Shown: positions 51,632 to 61,593, counted from the first letter of the stretch. The stretch is DNA of 64,000 nucleotides from an uncultured Photobacterium sp. (GCF_947502415.1 NZ_CANMZV010000001.1:372001-436000); one strand, 5' to 3'. A program made the numbers and translations. The notes: a model not told the origin generated them from the letters alone.

Positions 51632-51656
51632 CCCCGTCCGACTAAGACGGGGATTT
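51632..51656. terminator. Intrinsic terminator between convergent genes
   Basis: CCCCGTC pairs with GACGGGG and is followed by ATTTT on the plus strand; also encodes the last codons of the minus-strand regulator. Confidence 0.7.
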
Positions 51657-52025
51657 TGGTAGGTTCTGAAGCTGTCTGGCGGTCTTAATTATTTCAGCTT
51701 TAAGTTGCCTGTCACTTTCAGCATTAATCTCTAACAACGCATTACCTGTTATTATCTTCTCTGGGGTTAATGACCAGCTATTAGGAGTTATTAATCTCCC
51801 TCCCTTTATACTCCATCCCCTCCACTCATCGCTTAAAGAGTCAAGCTCTAAGCCAGAGTACATCCTCATAAGGCGTTTACACTCCGGTGGGATTGGTTTT
51901 CCTTTATCCCATTGCGTGACCGTTCTCACGGTTTTAAAACAAAGTTTAGCCGTATCTTCTATGCTCAACCCACATTGATAAAACCGAAAAATGTAATTTT
52001 GAGTAAGTTCATGTCGATTTCGCAT
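51642..52025 (-). CDS. Phage-type regulator (DUF3653-like), paralogue B
   Basis: 127 residues: FRFYQCGLSIEDTAKLCFKT, VRTVTQWDKGKPIPPECKRL and WSLTPEKIITGNALLEI align closely with paralogue A at 50324, with divergence mainly in the tails. Adjacent to dif-like site 3, 60 bases upstream. Probably the regulator of the small element. Confidence 0.6.
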   Translation of the reverse strand: MRNRHELTQNYIFRFYQCGLSIEDTAKLCFKTVRTVTQWDKGKPIPPECKRLMRMYSGLELDSLSDEWRGWSIKGGRLITPNSWSLTPEKIITGNALLEINAESDRQLKAEIIKTARQLQNLPKSPS

Positions 52026-52084
52026 TAAATCTTTCTTCCTGCAAAGAAAGGATTTTAACTAATTGATTTATAGCTAGTTATTTG

Positions 52085-52113
52085 TTTTAACATAAACCAC
52101 CATAATGCGCACT
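52085..52113 (-). other. dif-like site 3 (right end of the array)
   Basis: XerD arm TTTTAACATAA, seven central bases ACCACCA, XerC arm TAATGCGCACT. The XerC arm is identical to dif site 1 and the XerD arm differs by one base; the central region is one base longer. This is what a phage-derived attachment site joined to a chromosomal half would look like. Confidence 0.75.
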
Positions 52114-52229
52114 GAGCTATGGCCACAAAGTTGAAATGTCTCTTTTCTGCAAAGTGAAAATGTCCTGTTTTCCTACGGTGATCAGTACCTATCTGATCTG
52201 TGTGAGATTAACAAACGATGTTGGTAACC

Positions 52230-52709
52230 ATGAATGACAAAGAGATTTTACGCCTGAGTGCTATCCGGGATGTTTGTGAAAAACGTATTCGACGAATGGA
52301 TGCTGCCCGTATACTTTCATTAAGTGTTCGGTAGATCCAACGATTAGCGACACGCTTTCGTCAACTTGGTGCTGCAGGCATAACTCACCAGCGCCGAGGC
52401 AAGCCATCACCCAACAAAATTAATGACGATACTCGGCTTAAGTGCCTCAAATTAATTCATGAACACTACCAGGACTTTGGCCCAACACTGGCTCATGAAA
52501 AACTCACAGAGCTTCATGGTATTCACGTATCCGTTGAAACCCTGCGTCAATGGATGATTGCTGACGGTTTGTGGGTTCCCCACGCCAAACGGAAACCTCG
52601 TGTTTATCAGCCTTGCCATCGCCGCGACTGTCTTGGCGAACATAATATCCAGATTGACGGCTTCCACCATGACTGGTTTGAAGGCCCAGTCCCAAATGTT
52701 GCCTGCTAG
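52230..52709 (+). pseudogene. Truncated, interrupted ISNCY-type transposase
   Basis: ATG 52230 opens MNDKEILRLSAIRDVCEKRI but meets TAG at 52332 after 34 codons; the same frame then continues (IQRLATRFRQLGAAGITHQR ... HDWFEGPVPNV) to a stop at 52707, where similarity to such transposases ends before the catalytic core is complete. Typical of the ISNCY (ISDol1-like) group. Just to the left, about 52130-52170 holds terminal-repeat-like sequence (AAAATGTCCTGTTTTCC). A relic next to the dif array. Confidence 0.7.
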
Positions 52710-52853
52710 TCTACATTGACGTTACGAGCTTGAATCCGTCTGTAATTTAAAGCAAAGAAACGCCGCAAGTTAATTAATACAACTTTTACATTTCAACCGA
52801 TTAGTAGCTACTATTAAGTTAATCGCCCTCCTGCATTATAAAAGGACTTTAGT

Positions 52854-53480
52854 ATGCAAATTTTCAATGTCTCCGCCAGTATTAGGCGAATCGTTGATGT
52901 CGCTGAGCAGTTTTTCCTGATCGGATTATATATTTGGTTCTTACTTCGCTTTCTACCTGAAGAATTCCCGCCTCAGGAACTATATACCTCACTAATTTTG
53001 TTATCAGAAGGCGTCGTTTTGGTGTTTATCATCTGTCGCCACAGAACAGAAAAAATATCACTTAGCATACGCGACTGGATCATCGCATTAGCAGGCACAA
53101 TGACACCAATGCTTGTTGATAAAGGAGGAGAACTTTTTCTGCCAACAACCGGAGTCACATTTATATTTATCGGGTTTATGATCCATTTTGGTGCCAAGCT
53201 AAGCTTGCGTCGAAGTTTCGGAATTGTTCCGGCTGATCGTGGAATCAAATGTAATGGATTATATAGTTTTATCCGCCACCCTATGTATTTTGGGTATTCT
53301 ATAACCCATATGGGTTTTCTTCTCGCTGCACCATCGATATGGAATTTTACGATATATTGTTTTACTTGGATATTCTTAGTTACTAGAATAATCTATGAAG
53401 AGCGGCTTCTCTCTGAAAATCCGGAATATATAGAGTATCGACAAAGAGTTCACTATCGATTAATTCCTAAACTCTTCTAG
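52854..53480 (+). CDS. Isoprenylcysteine carboxyl methyltransferase (ICMT) family membrane protein
   Basis: 208 residues, several membrane segments in the first 150, then the family signature GLYSFIRHPMYFGYSITHMG followed by YEERLLSENPEYIEYRQRVHYRLIPKLF-type end (read from about residue 175). Bacterial members are SAM-dependent membrane methyltransferases of mostly unknown substrate. ATAAAAGGAC precedes the start. Sits between insertion sequences, so it may be accessory. Confidence 0.8.
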   Translation: MQIFNVSASIRRIVDVAEQFFLIGLYIWFLLRFLPEEFPPQELYTSLILLSEGVVLVFIICRHRTEKISLSIRDWIIALAGTMTPMLVDKGGELFLPTTGVTFIFIGFMIHFGAKLSLRRSFGIVPADRGIKCNGLYSFIRHPMYFGYSITHMGFLLAAPSIWNFTIYCFTWIFLVTRIIYEERLLSENPEYIEYRQRVHYRLIPKLF

Positions 53481-53541
53481 CGTGAGCCTATAAGCGTATG
53501 AAAGCCCTGTAATGAACTTGTGAGAGTTGTCACTGAAGTGG

Positions 53542-54390
<849 letters not shown>

Positions 54391-54407
54391 CTACTTGAGT
54401 TTCTCGA

Positions 54408-54761
<354 letters not shown>

Positions 54762-54930
54762 TCAGGTGGCCAAATTAACTATGCCACTTCACACAGGGCA
54801 TTATATGCACATGAGAAATGAGTATTTAAGGATAGTAGTTACAAAATGATTCTCCATTATAAAGAGTGGAAAGAATTAGCTCAAGATCTATACATACTAC
54901 TAGTAAATAAAACTCATAACTGATTTATGA

Positions 54931-55062
54931 CTAATGAAAAACAGGCTCTGAAATAATGGCTCCGCAGATACAGGTGACTGTTTCCCGCTCTTCATCAAAG
55001 AAGAATTCACTGTCCTGCCCACACTCAGGACATGCTTTTAACTCAACGATTAATTCAGTCAC
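54931..55062 (-). CDS. Small zinc-ribbon-like protein, 43 aa
   Basis: GTG 55062 start with AGAGG upstream. CPEC (about residues 11-14) and CIC (about 31-33) supply up to four cysteine ligands of a zinc ribbon, with an acidic stretch (FFFDEERETV) between. No known family name. Confidence 0.55.
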   Translation of the reverse strand: MTELIVELKACPECGQDSEFFFDEERETVTCICGAIISEPVFH

Positions 55063-55316
55063 TACATACCTCTCGCACAAGATTCCGCTTAATAAGTATC
55101 ACCTGAAATTAGAGTTTTGCATCTAATTTTGTAAGAATTTGAAGTATCCCTAAAGAAATAACTCAACATTTTTAGTAGGTTGCAAGCAGTAGGTGTTTTT
55201 TGCATGACAGGAACTCTGCTAAAAATATGTACTTTCTCCCAAACATTGATTCTTTTCTACTTTTAGCCCAAAAACTCTTGTAAATTATCGCTATTATCTG
55301 ACATAAGGTGCTTAGT

Positions 55317-55571
55317 ATGTATCGAATAATTATATTGGTAGGGACTCTTATATTCTCATCACCATTACATTCTAAATCTGTAGAAGATTACGAACGTTTA
55401 TATCGCTATCTACCCTGCGCCGGTTTACAAAGTAAAGTATTCGATATAAACGCAAAATATAACGGTGGTACTGACCGGCAAAAAAAGAGTTTTGGAAAGC
55501 ATATAGAGCGATCCGAAATTTATGGGAAAAGAAAGTTTTTTTTGGTCGTATTTAAGTTTCTTACTCTTTAA
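55317..55571 (+). CDS. Hypothetical secreted small protein, 84 aa
   Basis: ATG 55317 followed by a signal peptide (YRIIILVGTLIFSSPLHS). Mature part is basic and contains one cysteine (YLPCAGLQSKVFDINAKYNG). The C-terminus (KRKFFLVVFKFLTL) looks like a frame-shifted end, so this may be a truncated gene. Confidence 0.45.
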   Translation: MYRIIILVGTLIFSSPLHSKSVEDYERLYRYLPCAGLQSKVFDINAKYNGGTDRQKKSFGKHIERSEIYGKRKFFLVVFKFLTL

Positions 55572-56009
55572 TAAGCAACTCATTGTGACACTGTCACCTA
55601 TTGCGCACTTGTCATATCTTCTTTCAATCCTCTATCTATTGTTTCTCCACATCGAATAATGTAACAATTCACAACATCGTCATTAACATCATAGTGGTTA
55701 TAAGTGTTCATCTCTGATAATTCCCACAGCCAAATTGTTTGTTTTGCTAAATTTTGATTAAAAGAACACTCAACATCAAAACCTGCAAGACATATATTCC
55801 ATTTGAGAATAAAAAGACATGTAACATTGGAAGTTCATGCAAAATCAATCAAATAGCATAGATCTCATACCTTCAAATAACAAAATGTTATACCTGTTTG
55901 TCATTTTTCCGTAACCAAACGAATAGAATATGCAACATGTGTATGTTACCGTCTTTAAGGAACAACAATAAATATAAACATCGTTTTACCTGTTATTGAG
56001 GGATTAGAT
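55572..56009. other. Intergenic region upstream of the sigma factor, with a possible gene relic
   Basis: A minus-strand frame ending in TAG at 55598-55600 is open for about 79 codons (WLWELSEMNTYNHYDVNDDV) but has no start codon near its upstream stop. It looks like a decayed gene fragment. The last 150 bases should hold the promoter of the sigma factor gene. Confidence 0.4.
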
Positions 56010-56885
56010 ATGGATATCAAGTCACAAGAAATACATGGTTTTGATGCGGATGTTATTCATCTTTATCTTCAGGAGATCGCGCAAAAGCCCCTTCTCACCA
56101 AGAATGAAGAAATACTTTATAGCCGTAAAAGTTTGTTGGGTGATGAGTATGCCAAGGCGACCATGATTGAAAGCAACTTGCGATTAGTTGTTAGTATTGC
56201 CAAAAAATATCGTGGTAGCGGAATGTTACTCAGTGATCTTATCGACGAAGGGAATATTGGTTTAATCACAGCCGTAGACAAATACGATCCTGAGCGAGGT
56301 TTTCGCTTCTCAACATATGCAACGTGGTGGATTAAGCAAACTATTGAACGCGCGATTCACAATCAAGCTCGTACTATTCGTCTACCAGTGCACGTGTCAA
56401 AAGAAATCAACACGATTTTACGAACACATAAGCAGCTGATGAAGAGTTCTAACCAAGAGCCTAGCCATGAAGACATTGCAGAAAAGCTTGAACGCTCTGT
56501 AGATGATATTTCAGGTGTTTTAGCGTATGACGCACCAGTTGTGTCAATTGATCAGGCGATTAGCGATGATAGCAACTCTCAGACAATTTCTGCATTTATT
56601 GCTGATGATGGTTCAAATCAGCCTGATACTGAGCTCAACCAGGCAGATATAAGAAAGTTGGCCATTTCAGTATTGGAGAGTCTTAACGAGCGCGATCGTG
56701 AAATTATCTGCCGTCGTTTTGGTTTGCTTGGCCATGAAACCCAAACCTTACAGCAGGTTGCTGATGAGGTTGGTCTTACTCGCGAACGTATCCGCCAATT
56801 GCAAGTAAGCTCTTTAAACAAGCTAAAGAATGCTCTGAAACGTAATAATTATGATTTCGAACTGCTATTCTCTGAATCAGCATAG
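56010..56885 (+). CDS. RpoS-family (group 2) sigma factor paralogue
   Basis: 291 residues, shorter than RpoS (about 330). Region 1.2/2.1 (VIHLYLQEIAQKPLLTKNEE), core-binding 2.2 (LLSDLIDEGNIGLITAVDKY), -10 recognition 2.3-2.4 (RGFRFSTYATWWIKQTIERA), region 3 and region 4.2 (TLQQVADEVGLTRERIRQLQ) are all present, so it is a full sigma-70 group 2 factor. Vibrionaceae carry RpoS paralogues such as RpoQ and RpoX that act in quorum sensing, motility and stress; this could be one. The leader is long, as for regulated sigma genes. Confidence 0.82.
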   Translation: MDIKSQEIHGFDADVIHLYLQEIAQKPLLTKNEEILYSRKSLLGDEYAKATMIESNLRLVVSIAKKYRGSGMLLSDLIDEGNIGLITAVDKYDPERGFRFSTYATWWIKQTIERAIHNQARTIRLPVHVSKEINTILRTHKQLMKSSNQEPSHEDIAEKLERSVDDISGVLAYDAPVVSIDQAISDDSNSQTISAFIADDGSNQPDTELNQADIRKLAISVLESLNERDREIICRRFGLLGHETQTLQQVADEVGLTRERIRQLQVSSLNKLKNALKRNNYDFELLFSESA

Positions 56886-57075
56886 CCACAACTATAATGA
56901 GTGCTCGAGTAAAACCCGGGCACTTATTTTGATCAAAAGCCAACTGTACAGTAACTATGTGGTCGATTGTTAACTCCTTCTGAGGTTTACTACGAAATGA
57001 TTTTGCTTTCTGGTATCTGCCTGATGATTCGATATGTAATGTAGGTCACACCATTAATTACTAGAAAGCTTCAGC

Positions 57076-57300
57076 ATGAAAAGAAAAATCACATTATCAG
57101 CCCTACTCATACTATTGGTTTTGAGTTTATCTCTTGATGTATTCGCAAAAAGCTCCAAAGCCGAAAAATGCCTTAAAACTCGAGAAAAAATAGAGATGAT
57201 TCATAAGAAGATGAGGCATAAATATACCTTTAAACAAGGTGAAAAATATCGTAAGAAACTTGAAAAGCTATACAAAGACGAGTTTAAATTCTGCTTTTAG
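57076..57300 (+). CDS. Small secreted Lys-rich protein, 74 aa
   Basis: Signal peptide (ITLSALLILLVLSLSLDVFA) followed by a short Lys-rich helical domain with two cysteines (KCLKTREKIEMIHKKMRHK; FKFCF), which could form a disulfide hairpin. Unknown function. Confidence 0.55.
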   Translation: MKRKITLSALLILLVLSLSLDVFAKSSKAEKCLKTREKIEMIHKKMRHKYTFKQGEKYRKKLEKLYKDEFKFCF

Positions 57301-57378
57301 ACTGTCTCGGATCTGCAATAGCAAAATCGTTAGATTGATGATAATTTATTGGGAATTTAAATTATCCATAGGTCTATT

Positions 57379-57921
57379 GTGAAAAATTTTTTTGCATTTA
57401 CACTGCTCACGCTTTTTCTCTCCTCATGCGCTAGTTACAGCGTCACAGAAAATGAGATCCAAGAATATCTGGATAGCCAGGCTTCTTTTGAACGCACTGT
57501 CGGGATAAAAGGCTTGGCCTATGCAAATGTTAAATTTAACGATATTAAGGTTGGAATTGGACGGATATCAAATGAACGTGTAAACCTCGATGCCAATTCT
57601 GAAGCTAAGCTGATGATTTCCGGTCAACCGGAACAGGAAATCAACATTGATGTCAGCTTCAGTGCTATTCCCTACTATGACAAAGATGAAGGAGCAATCT
57701 TTTTAAACGACTTGGAAGTAGAGTCACTGGAGATCTTGCCAGAAGCAATAACAGGTGTTGCTGGCAATCAATTACTATCACCGATAGTACGATTAATTGG
57801 TCAGCTAATTTTAAGCAGACCAGTCTACAGACTTGATGAAGATGATTTTAAGCAAACAGCTCTAAAAAAAGCACGCCCAGAATTGCTGATAAAAAATCAC
57901 ACTCTTGTGGTTCAAATGTAG
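57379..57921 (+). CDS. YceB-like lipoprotein (DUF1439)
   Basis: 180 residues from GTG 57379. Lipobox LSSC (about residues 14-17), then YSVTENEIQEYLDSQASFER typical of DUF1439. The body is beta-strand rich as in YceB, a lipid-binding-like fold in the outer membrane or periplasm. A hairpin (GCTAAAG...CTTTAGC, about 57946-57975) follows. Confidence 0.8.
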   Translation: MKNFFAFTLLTLFLSSCASYSVTENEIQEYLDSQASFERTVGIKGLAYANVKFNDIKVGIGRISNERVNLDANSEAKLMISGQPEQEINIDVSFSAIPYYDKDEGAIFLNDLEVESLEILPEAITGVAGNQLLSPIVRLIGQLILSRPVYRLDEDDFKQTALKKARPELLIKNHTLVVQM

Positions 57922-58025
57922 TCGAAGGTAACAACTATTGCTGCTTAAGCTAAAGGGGCTGTTAAGAGCCTCTTTAGCAAACTTATATGGCAGCCCTACC
58001 CACCAAGGCTCATATTTTGGGATTG

Positions 58026-58262
58026 CTAAAGAATCTTTGTACCTGCGGCTTCATCAATAATATGTATGGCACGTTCTGCTACAAATGCTTTTTTCATTAC
58101 TTTTGCTGCATAATCACGCGCCGAATCCCTTTGACTGGTAACAACAAGGGCGATAAATAGAAAAACATTCATAACACCAAAAGTAACAGTAAAGACCACT
58201 TTTTTTGATAATCTGCTTTTCCGTTTACTGTAGCTCCTTTTGGAACAATTCAAGCACATCAT
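58026..58262 (-). CDS. Hypothetical small membrane protein, 78 aa
   Basis: Cysteine pair (CLNCSKRSYSKRKSRLSKK) at the N-terminus, which may be a small metal-binding or zinc motif, then one hydrophobic segment (VVFTVTFGVMNVFLFIALVV) and a soluble tail. Unknown function. Confidence 0.5.
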   Translation of the reverse strand: MMCLNCSKRSYSKRKSRLSKKVVFTVTFGVMNVFLFIALVVTSQRDSARDYAAKVMKKAFVAERAIHIIDEAAGTKIL

Positions 58263-58876
58263 AATTTGTTAAATTCGCCCGAATTTTTTGTATTTGTATC
58301 ATTGTAGATACCTGAATGGATAGCGACGCAGAACTTTATCAAGTGTTACTTAACATTAGCATAATCAAGCATATCCATGTATTTTTATCTTGCTTAATAT
58401 TGAGTTTGTAGTTGTGTAAAAATTATTTTTTATAATCATAAAGTTATAGTGCACCAGGCAAATTGTTAGAGCTCACATTATATGTTACTTATTGAATACG
58501 AATTAATTAAATCGTTAATCTTGATTTCAACTATCGATAATACTAATTCAACAACAAGATCAGAATGTATGACTAATAACAAAATCAAGCTGTAAGTTAG
58601 TTACAAATCTATATCGACTTCATGCACATGAAGAAATAATACCTTTAACCATCTGATTTATAATAATAAAAAGCGACTAACATCTACAGCATAATCCACT
58701 ACCTGCATCGCATGGCTATATTCACCTTTTTCATGAGAGCTTAAATAAAAGCTACGTTTTAATAGAAAAAAACCGTAGTTTTACTAGGTTATGTTGTGAC
58801 AGTGTGACCCAGACTTTATTTATTGATTTATAATCAATGGTATAATTCCGCGGTTATTCCACTATGGTTCTTCCCT
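58263..58876. other. Long AT-rich intergenic region
   Basis: No frame of protein-like composition was seen. It holds the promoters of the LysR regulator and perhaps a regulatory RNA; none could be recognised. Confidence 0.3.
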
Positions 58877-59803
58877 ATGCTAGAAAATCTTCAACAAATG
58901 GTGATCCTCGCTACTGTTGGCCACGAACAAAACTTCACCCGTGCCGCTGAAAGACTTGGTATTTCCAAATCACAAGTCAGTAAACAGATTCGCTTTCTTG
59001 AAGAACGTTTGGGATGCCAATTAGTACAACGCAGTACCCGAACAGTGGCATTAACGGATATTGGCCAGCAATATTCCGAGTATGGTCAGCAACTGCTTGA
59101 TACAGTTAATGAAGCTGAAGCCATGGTGGCAGGTTATCGAAATGAAATTAAAGGTGTGCTAAGGATTGGCTTTGCGCAATCTTTCGGTCAGGCGCGCATT
59201 ACAACGGCTCTTGCAGAATTCCAGCAAGAACATCCAGAACTGGAATTGGAGATCAGTCTGTTTGACCACCGCCCTAACCTACTCGAAGAAGGGTTTGACT
59301 GTTGGGTCGCTATCCATGAACATCCTCCAGAAGGTATGGTTGCGAGAAAATTGGCCGACTGTGAATTTGCTGTTGTAGCCTCTCCTGATTATTTAGCTCA
59401 AAATGGTAAACCTAATGTACCTGGTGATCTGCGTAAGCATAATTGCATCACTTACCAAAGTCGTGAGCGAAAGTATGTTAATTGGGAATTTACCCGTGAC
59501 GGTGTTCGGCAATCTATTCGCGCACGAGGCAACTATCGCATAGACAATGCTCCTGCGGTTCTTGATGCTGCAGTATCTGGTTTAGGTGTTGCTTACCTTG
59601 CAACTTATCTTATTACCGATGAACTGGAGACAGGTAAATTAGTCAGGCTTCTGCCGGAGTGGAAAGCTGATGTCGAACTGCCTATTTATGCCGTATATCC
59701 AAGACGTAAATACCTTGCACCTAAAGTCCGTTCTTTTATTGATTTTATGGCTGAGCGTATGGCTGTTCCTCCTTACCGCACGCCAAACCCAATCACGGTT
59801 TAA
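58877..59803 (+). CDS. LysR family transcriptional regulator
   Basis: 308 residues from ATG 58877 (MLENLQQMVILATVGHEQNF). Winged helix-turn-helix (TRAAERLGISKSQVSKQIRF) and effector-binding domain (GVLRIGFAQSFGQARITTAL; ASPDYLAQNGKPNVPGDLRK) of the CrgA/DsdC-type LysR group. Target unknown; no divergent gene is adjacent, and the next gene follows an inverted repeat. Confidence 0.88.
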   Translation: MLENLQQMVILATVGHEQNFTRAAERLGISKSQVSKQIRFLEERLGCQLVQRSTRTVALTDIGQQYSEYGQQLLDTVNEAEAMVAGYRNEIKGVLRIGFAQSFGQARITTALAEFQQEHPELELEISLFDHRPNLLEEGFDCWVAIHEHPPEGMVARKLADCEFAVVASPDYLAQNGKPNVPGDLRKHNCITYQSRERKYVNWEFTRDGVRQSIRARGNYRIDNAPAVLDAAVSGLGVAYLATYLITDELETGKLVRLLPEWKADVELPIYAVYPRRKYLAPKVRSFIDFMAERMAVPPYRTPNPITV

Positions 59804-59857
59804 ACAGTGAATTAACTATCTCAACAGTGCAGTTGTGATTCTAAGCAGATGATCTAA

Positions 59858-59888
59858 ACCTAAAGTAATAGCTTTACTTTAGGTTTAC
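59858..59888. terminator. Inverted repeat after the LysR gene
   Basis: AAACCTAAAGTAA pairs perfectly with TTACTTTAGGTTT across TAGCT; likely a terminator, though the T-run lies within the stem. Confidence 0.55.
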
Positions 59889-59890
59889 TA

Positions 59891-60439
59891 ATGCCACTCA
59901 TTAACTATCGATACAAATCCTTCATTTCCATCTTTTTATCATGCTTTTTGATAGCAGGATGTAGCAATGGAGGTGACGGCGTCACAAATAATATCAGCCC
60001 TTCTCCTATTGCTAATACTAGCGTGGTGCCTAATCCCCAAATTTTACTAACTGAATTGCCCGAAATGCGGCAAGTTATTTATTTTGATTCAAACAGCTAC
60101 GATCTTAGCGTAAGAAATCAGTTTCTTCTCGACCCTCTTGCAATTCGACTCAGGCAGCACCCCGATAGTTTTATCGTTGTTGTTGGACATAGCGATGACA
60201 GTGCAAATGAGGAAGACAATATAATTCTTTCTTACGAGCGAGCATTCAGCGTAGCTATTTATATAGCTTCAGTATTTGGTGTAGAAGAAGAGAGAATTCA
60301 AATTGTTGCAGCGGGAAGCAGCGAACGTTTATCAATCGGTAAAAGTGAGAAGGAAAAGCAAGAAAACCGAAGAGTTGAAGTCCTGTCGCCTAAGGCTATC
60401 GTCAGAACTTTGAGTGCAAACCAGGACTTGCAGTATTGA
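59891..60439 (+). CDS. OmpA-domain lipoprotein
   Basis: 182 residues. Lipobox LIAGC (about residues 20-24), short linker (NNISPSPIANTSVVPN), then an OmpA C-terminal domain: VIYFDSNSYDLSVRNQF, VVGHSDDSANEEDN, LSYERAFSVAIYI and QENRRVEVL, which binds peptidoglycan non-covalently. Similar to Pal-like and small OmpA-like lipoproteins; role in envelope integrity is likely. A strong terminator follows. Confidence 0.82.
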   Translation: MPLINYRYKSFISIFLSCFLIAGCSNGGDGVTNNISPSPIANTSVVPNPQILLTELPEMRQVIYFDSNSYDLSVRNQFLLDPLAIRLRQHPDSFIVVVGHSDDSANEEDNIILSYERAFSVAIYIASVFGVEEERIQIVAAGSSERLSIGKSEKEKQENRRVEVLSPKAIVRTLSANQDLQY

Positions 60440-60468
60440 GGCAGTGGATATTATTATCCACTGCCTCT
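60438..60468. terminator. Strong bidirectional hairpin
   Basis: GAGGCAGTGGATA pairs perfectly with TATCCACTGCCTC across TTAT; it separates convergent genes. Confidence 0.75.
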
Positions 60469-60486
60469 CTTATTAGGCCACTGTTA

Positions 60487-61593
60487 TTACTGTTTCTTTA
60501 AGGCCGGGAAGGCATACATTTTTTTCAGTATCTCCACAACACCATCAGGTTGTTCATCAAACTTTTTATCGAAGCGAGCTTTCTCAGCATCTGTCACTGA
60601 TGCATGTTCAAGTTCTGCGGCAACATAGTTTGCAGGGAACAGATGGTAGTTCTGAGTTATCTGGCGATCAACTTCCTCTGCGAGCTCTTCGGGGGTTTCA
60701 AAAGATGTTTTAATAACATCACCAAAGCTCACATGGATATGACGTTTTTCACCAACAATGCCCTGGATGATGCTTTCAATATCTTCAAACTCACCTTTTT
60801 CATAACTACCAGAAGTTGCTTTCTCGTATAGCTCCTTGGCTTTGGCAATATCACACGGATCATTTTCATAAGAGATCGCAACAGGCACAATGTTTAGCTT
60901 AGGCATAAACTCTGCGAAAGATTCCTTACGCTTGCGCCCTTCCATATAAAACATCTTCAAAATTGCCGGATCAGTTTTGTCATTTCCATCTTTAGCACGC
61001 CCTTCTTTTTGCGCAATCCAGATAGAATTAGCAGTTTCAATTGAGTTAGAAATGTAGCTTGAAAGCAGACCAAGCGTCTTCATCAACTCTCGAGGTCCTT
61101 TTGCTGAACGCTTAACAATGAAGCTTTTATTCAAACGCATCAGCTCTGTCGCGCAAGGCTTCTTCAGTAAGTTATCGCCAATTGCGATACGTACAGATTT
61201 AAAATTATGTTCGAACAAACACCAGTTGACCATCGCCGGATCCATTGCGATATCCCGGTGATTGGAAACAAATAGATATGCTTGGTTTGGGTCAAGCTTA
61301 TCCAACCCTGTGCTAGTTACACCGTCACATGAATGATTTATGGTTGCATTCATATACTTCGCAACCTGTAGCTGAACATCTTCAACCGTTTTGACGTTCG
61401 ACCATTTTTTGATTAAAAAACGCTTGATTATTGGGATCAGCAACCAGCCCAATACGCCTGATAATTGCGGGAAACGATAATTCAAAATAGCAGTGATGAA
61501 TTCTTTATCGTTTACAAGACGTTGAATAGCGGCACTAACTTCGTCATCGTTATAAGGACGGATCTCTTTATAAATATCGTTATCTGTTTGCAC
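60487..61593 (-). CDS. PlsC-like acyltransferase
   Basis: 368 residues from GTG 61593 (a TTG at 61611 is also possible). NHRDIAMDPA (NHxxxxD) and EGRAKDG are the acyl-acceptor and acyl-CoA motifs of glycerolphosphate-type acyltransferases; a membrane-associated segment precedes them (LSGVLGWLLIPIIKRFLIKK). Long relative to PlsC (about 245) because of N- and C-terminal extensions. Probably makes phosphatidic acid or a related lipid. Confidence 0.78.
   Translation of the reverse strand: MQTDNDIYKEIRPYNDDEVSAAIQRLVNDKEFITAILNYRFPQLSGVLGWLLIPIIKRFLIKKWSNVKTVEDVQLQVAKYMNATINHSCDGVTSTGLDKLDPNQAYLFVSNHRDIAMDPAMVNWCLFEHNFKSVRIAIGDNLLKKPCATELMRLNKSFIVKRSAKGPRELMKTLGLLSSYISNSIETANSIWIAQKEGRAKDGNDKTDPAILKMFYMEGRKRKESFAEFMPKLNIVPVAISYENDPCDIAKAKELYEKATSGSYEKGEFEDIESIIQGIVGEKRHIHVSFGDVIKTSFETPEELAEEVDRQITQNYHLFPANYVAAELEHASVTDAEKARFDKKFDEQPDGVVEILKKMYAFPALKKQ

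Larger units (their letters stand above)
50759..52113. mobile_element. Minimal 1.3-kb Xer-dependent element
   Basis: Flanked by dif-like sites 2 and 3, this segment contains only two or three small plus-strand genes and one regulator, with no Rep, coat or recombinase gene. Its layout (cargo, convergent regulator, dif-like site) repeats that of the right end of the prophage. It would need helper functions from another phage and host XerCD. Confidence 0.6.

Noticed and set aside
55598..55834. Minus-strand frame upstream of the sigma factor
   Set aside because: It has protein-like residues (WLWELSEMNTYNHY) but no start codon; kept only as a possible relic.
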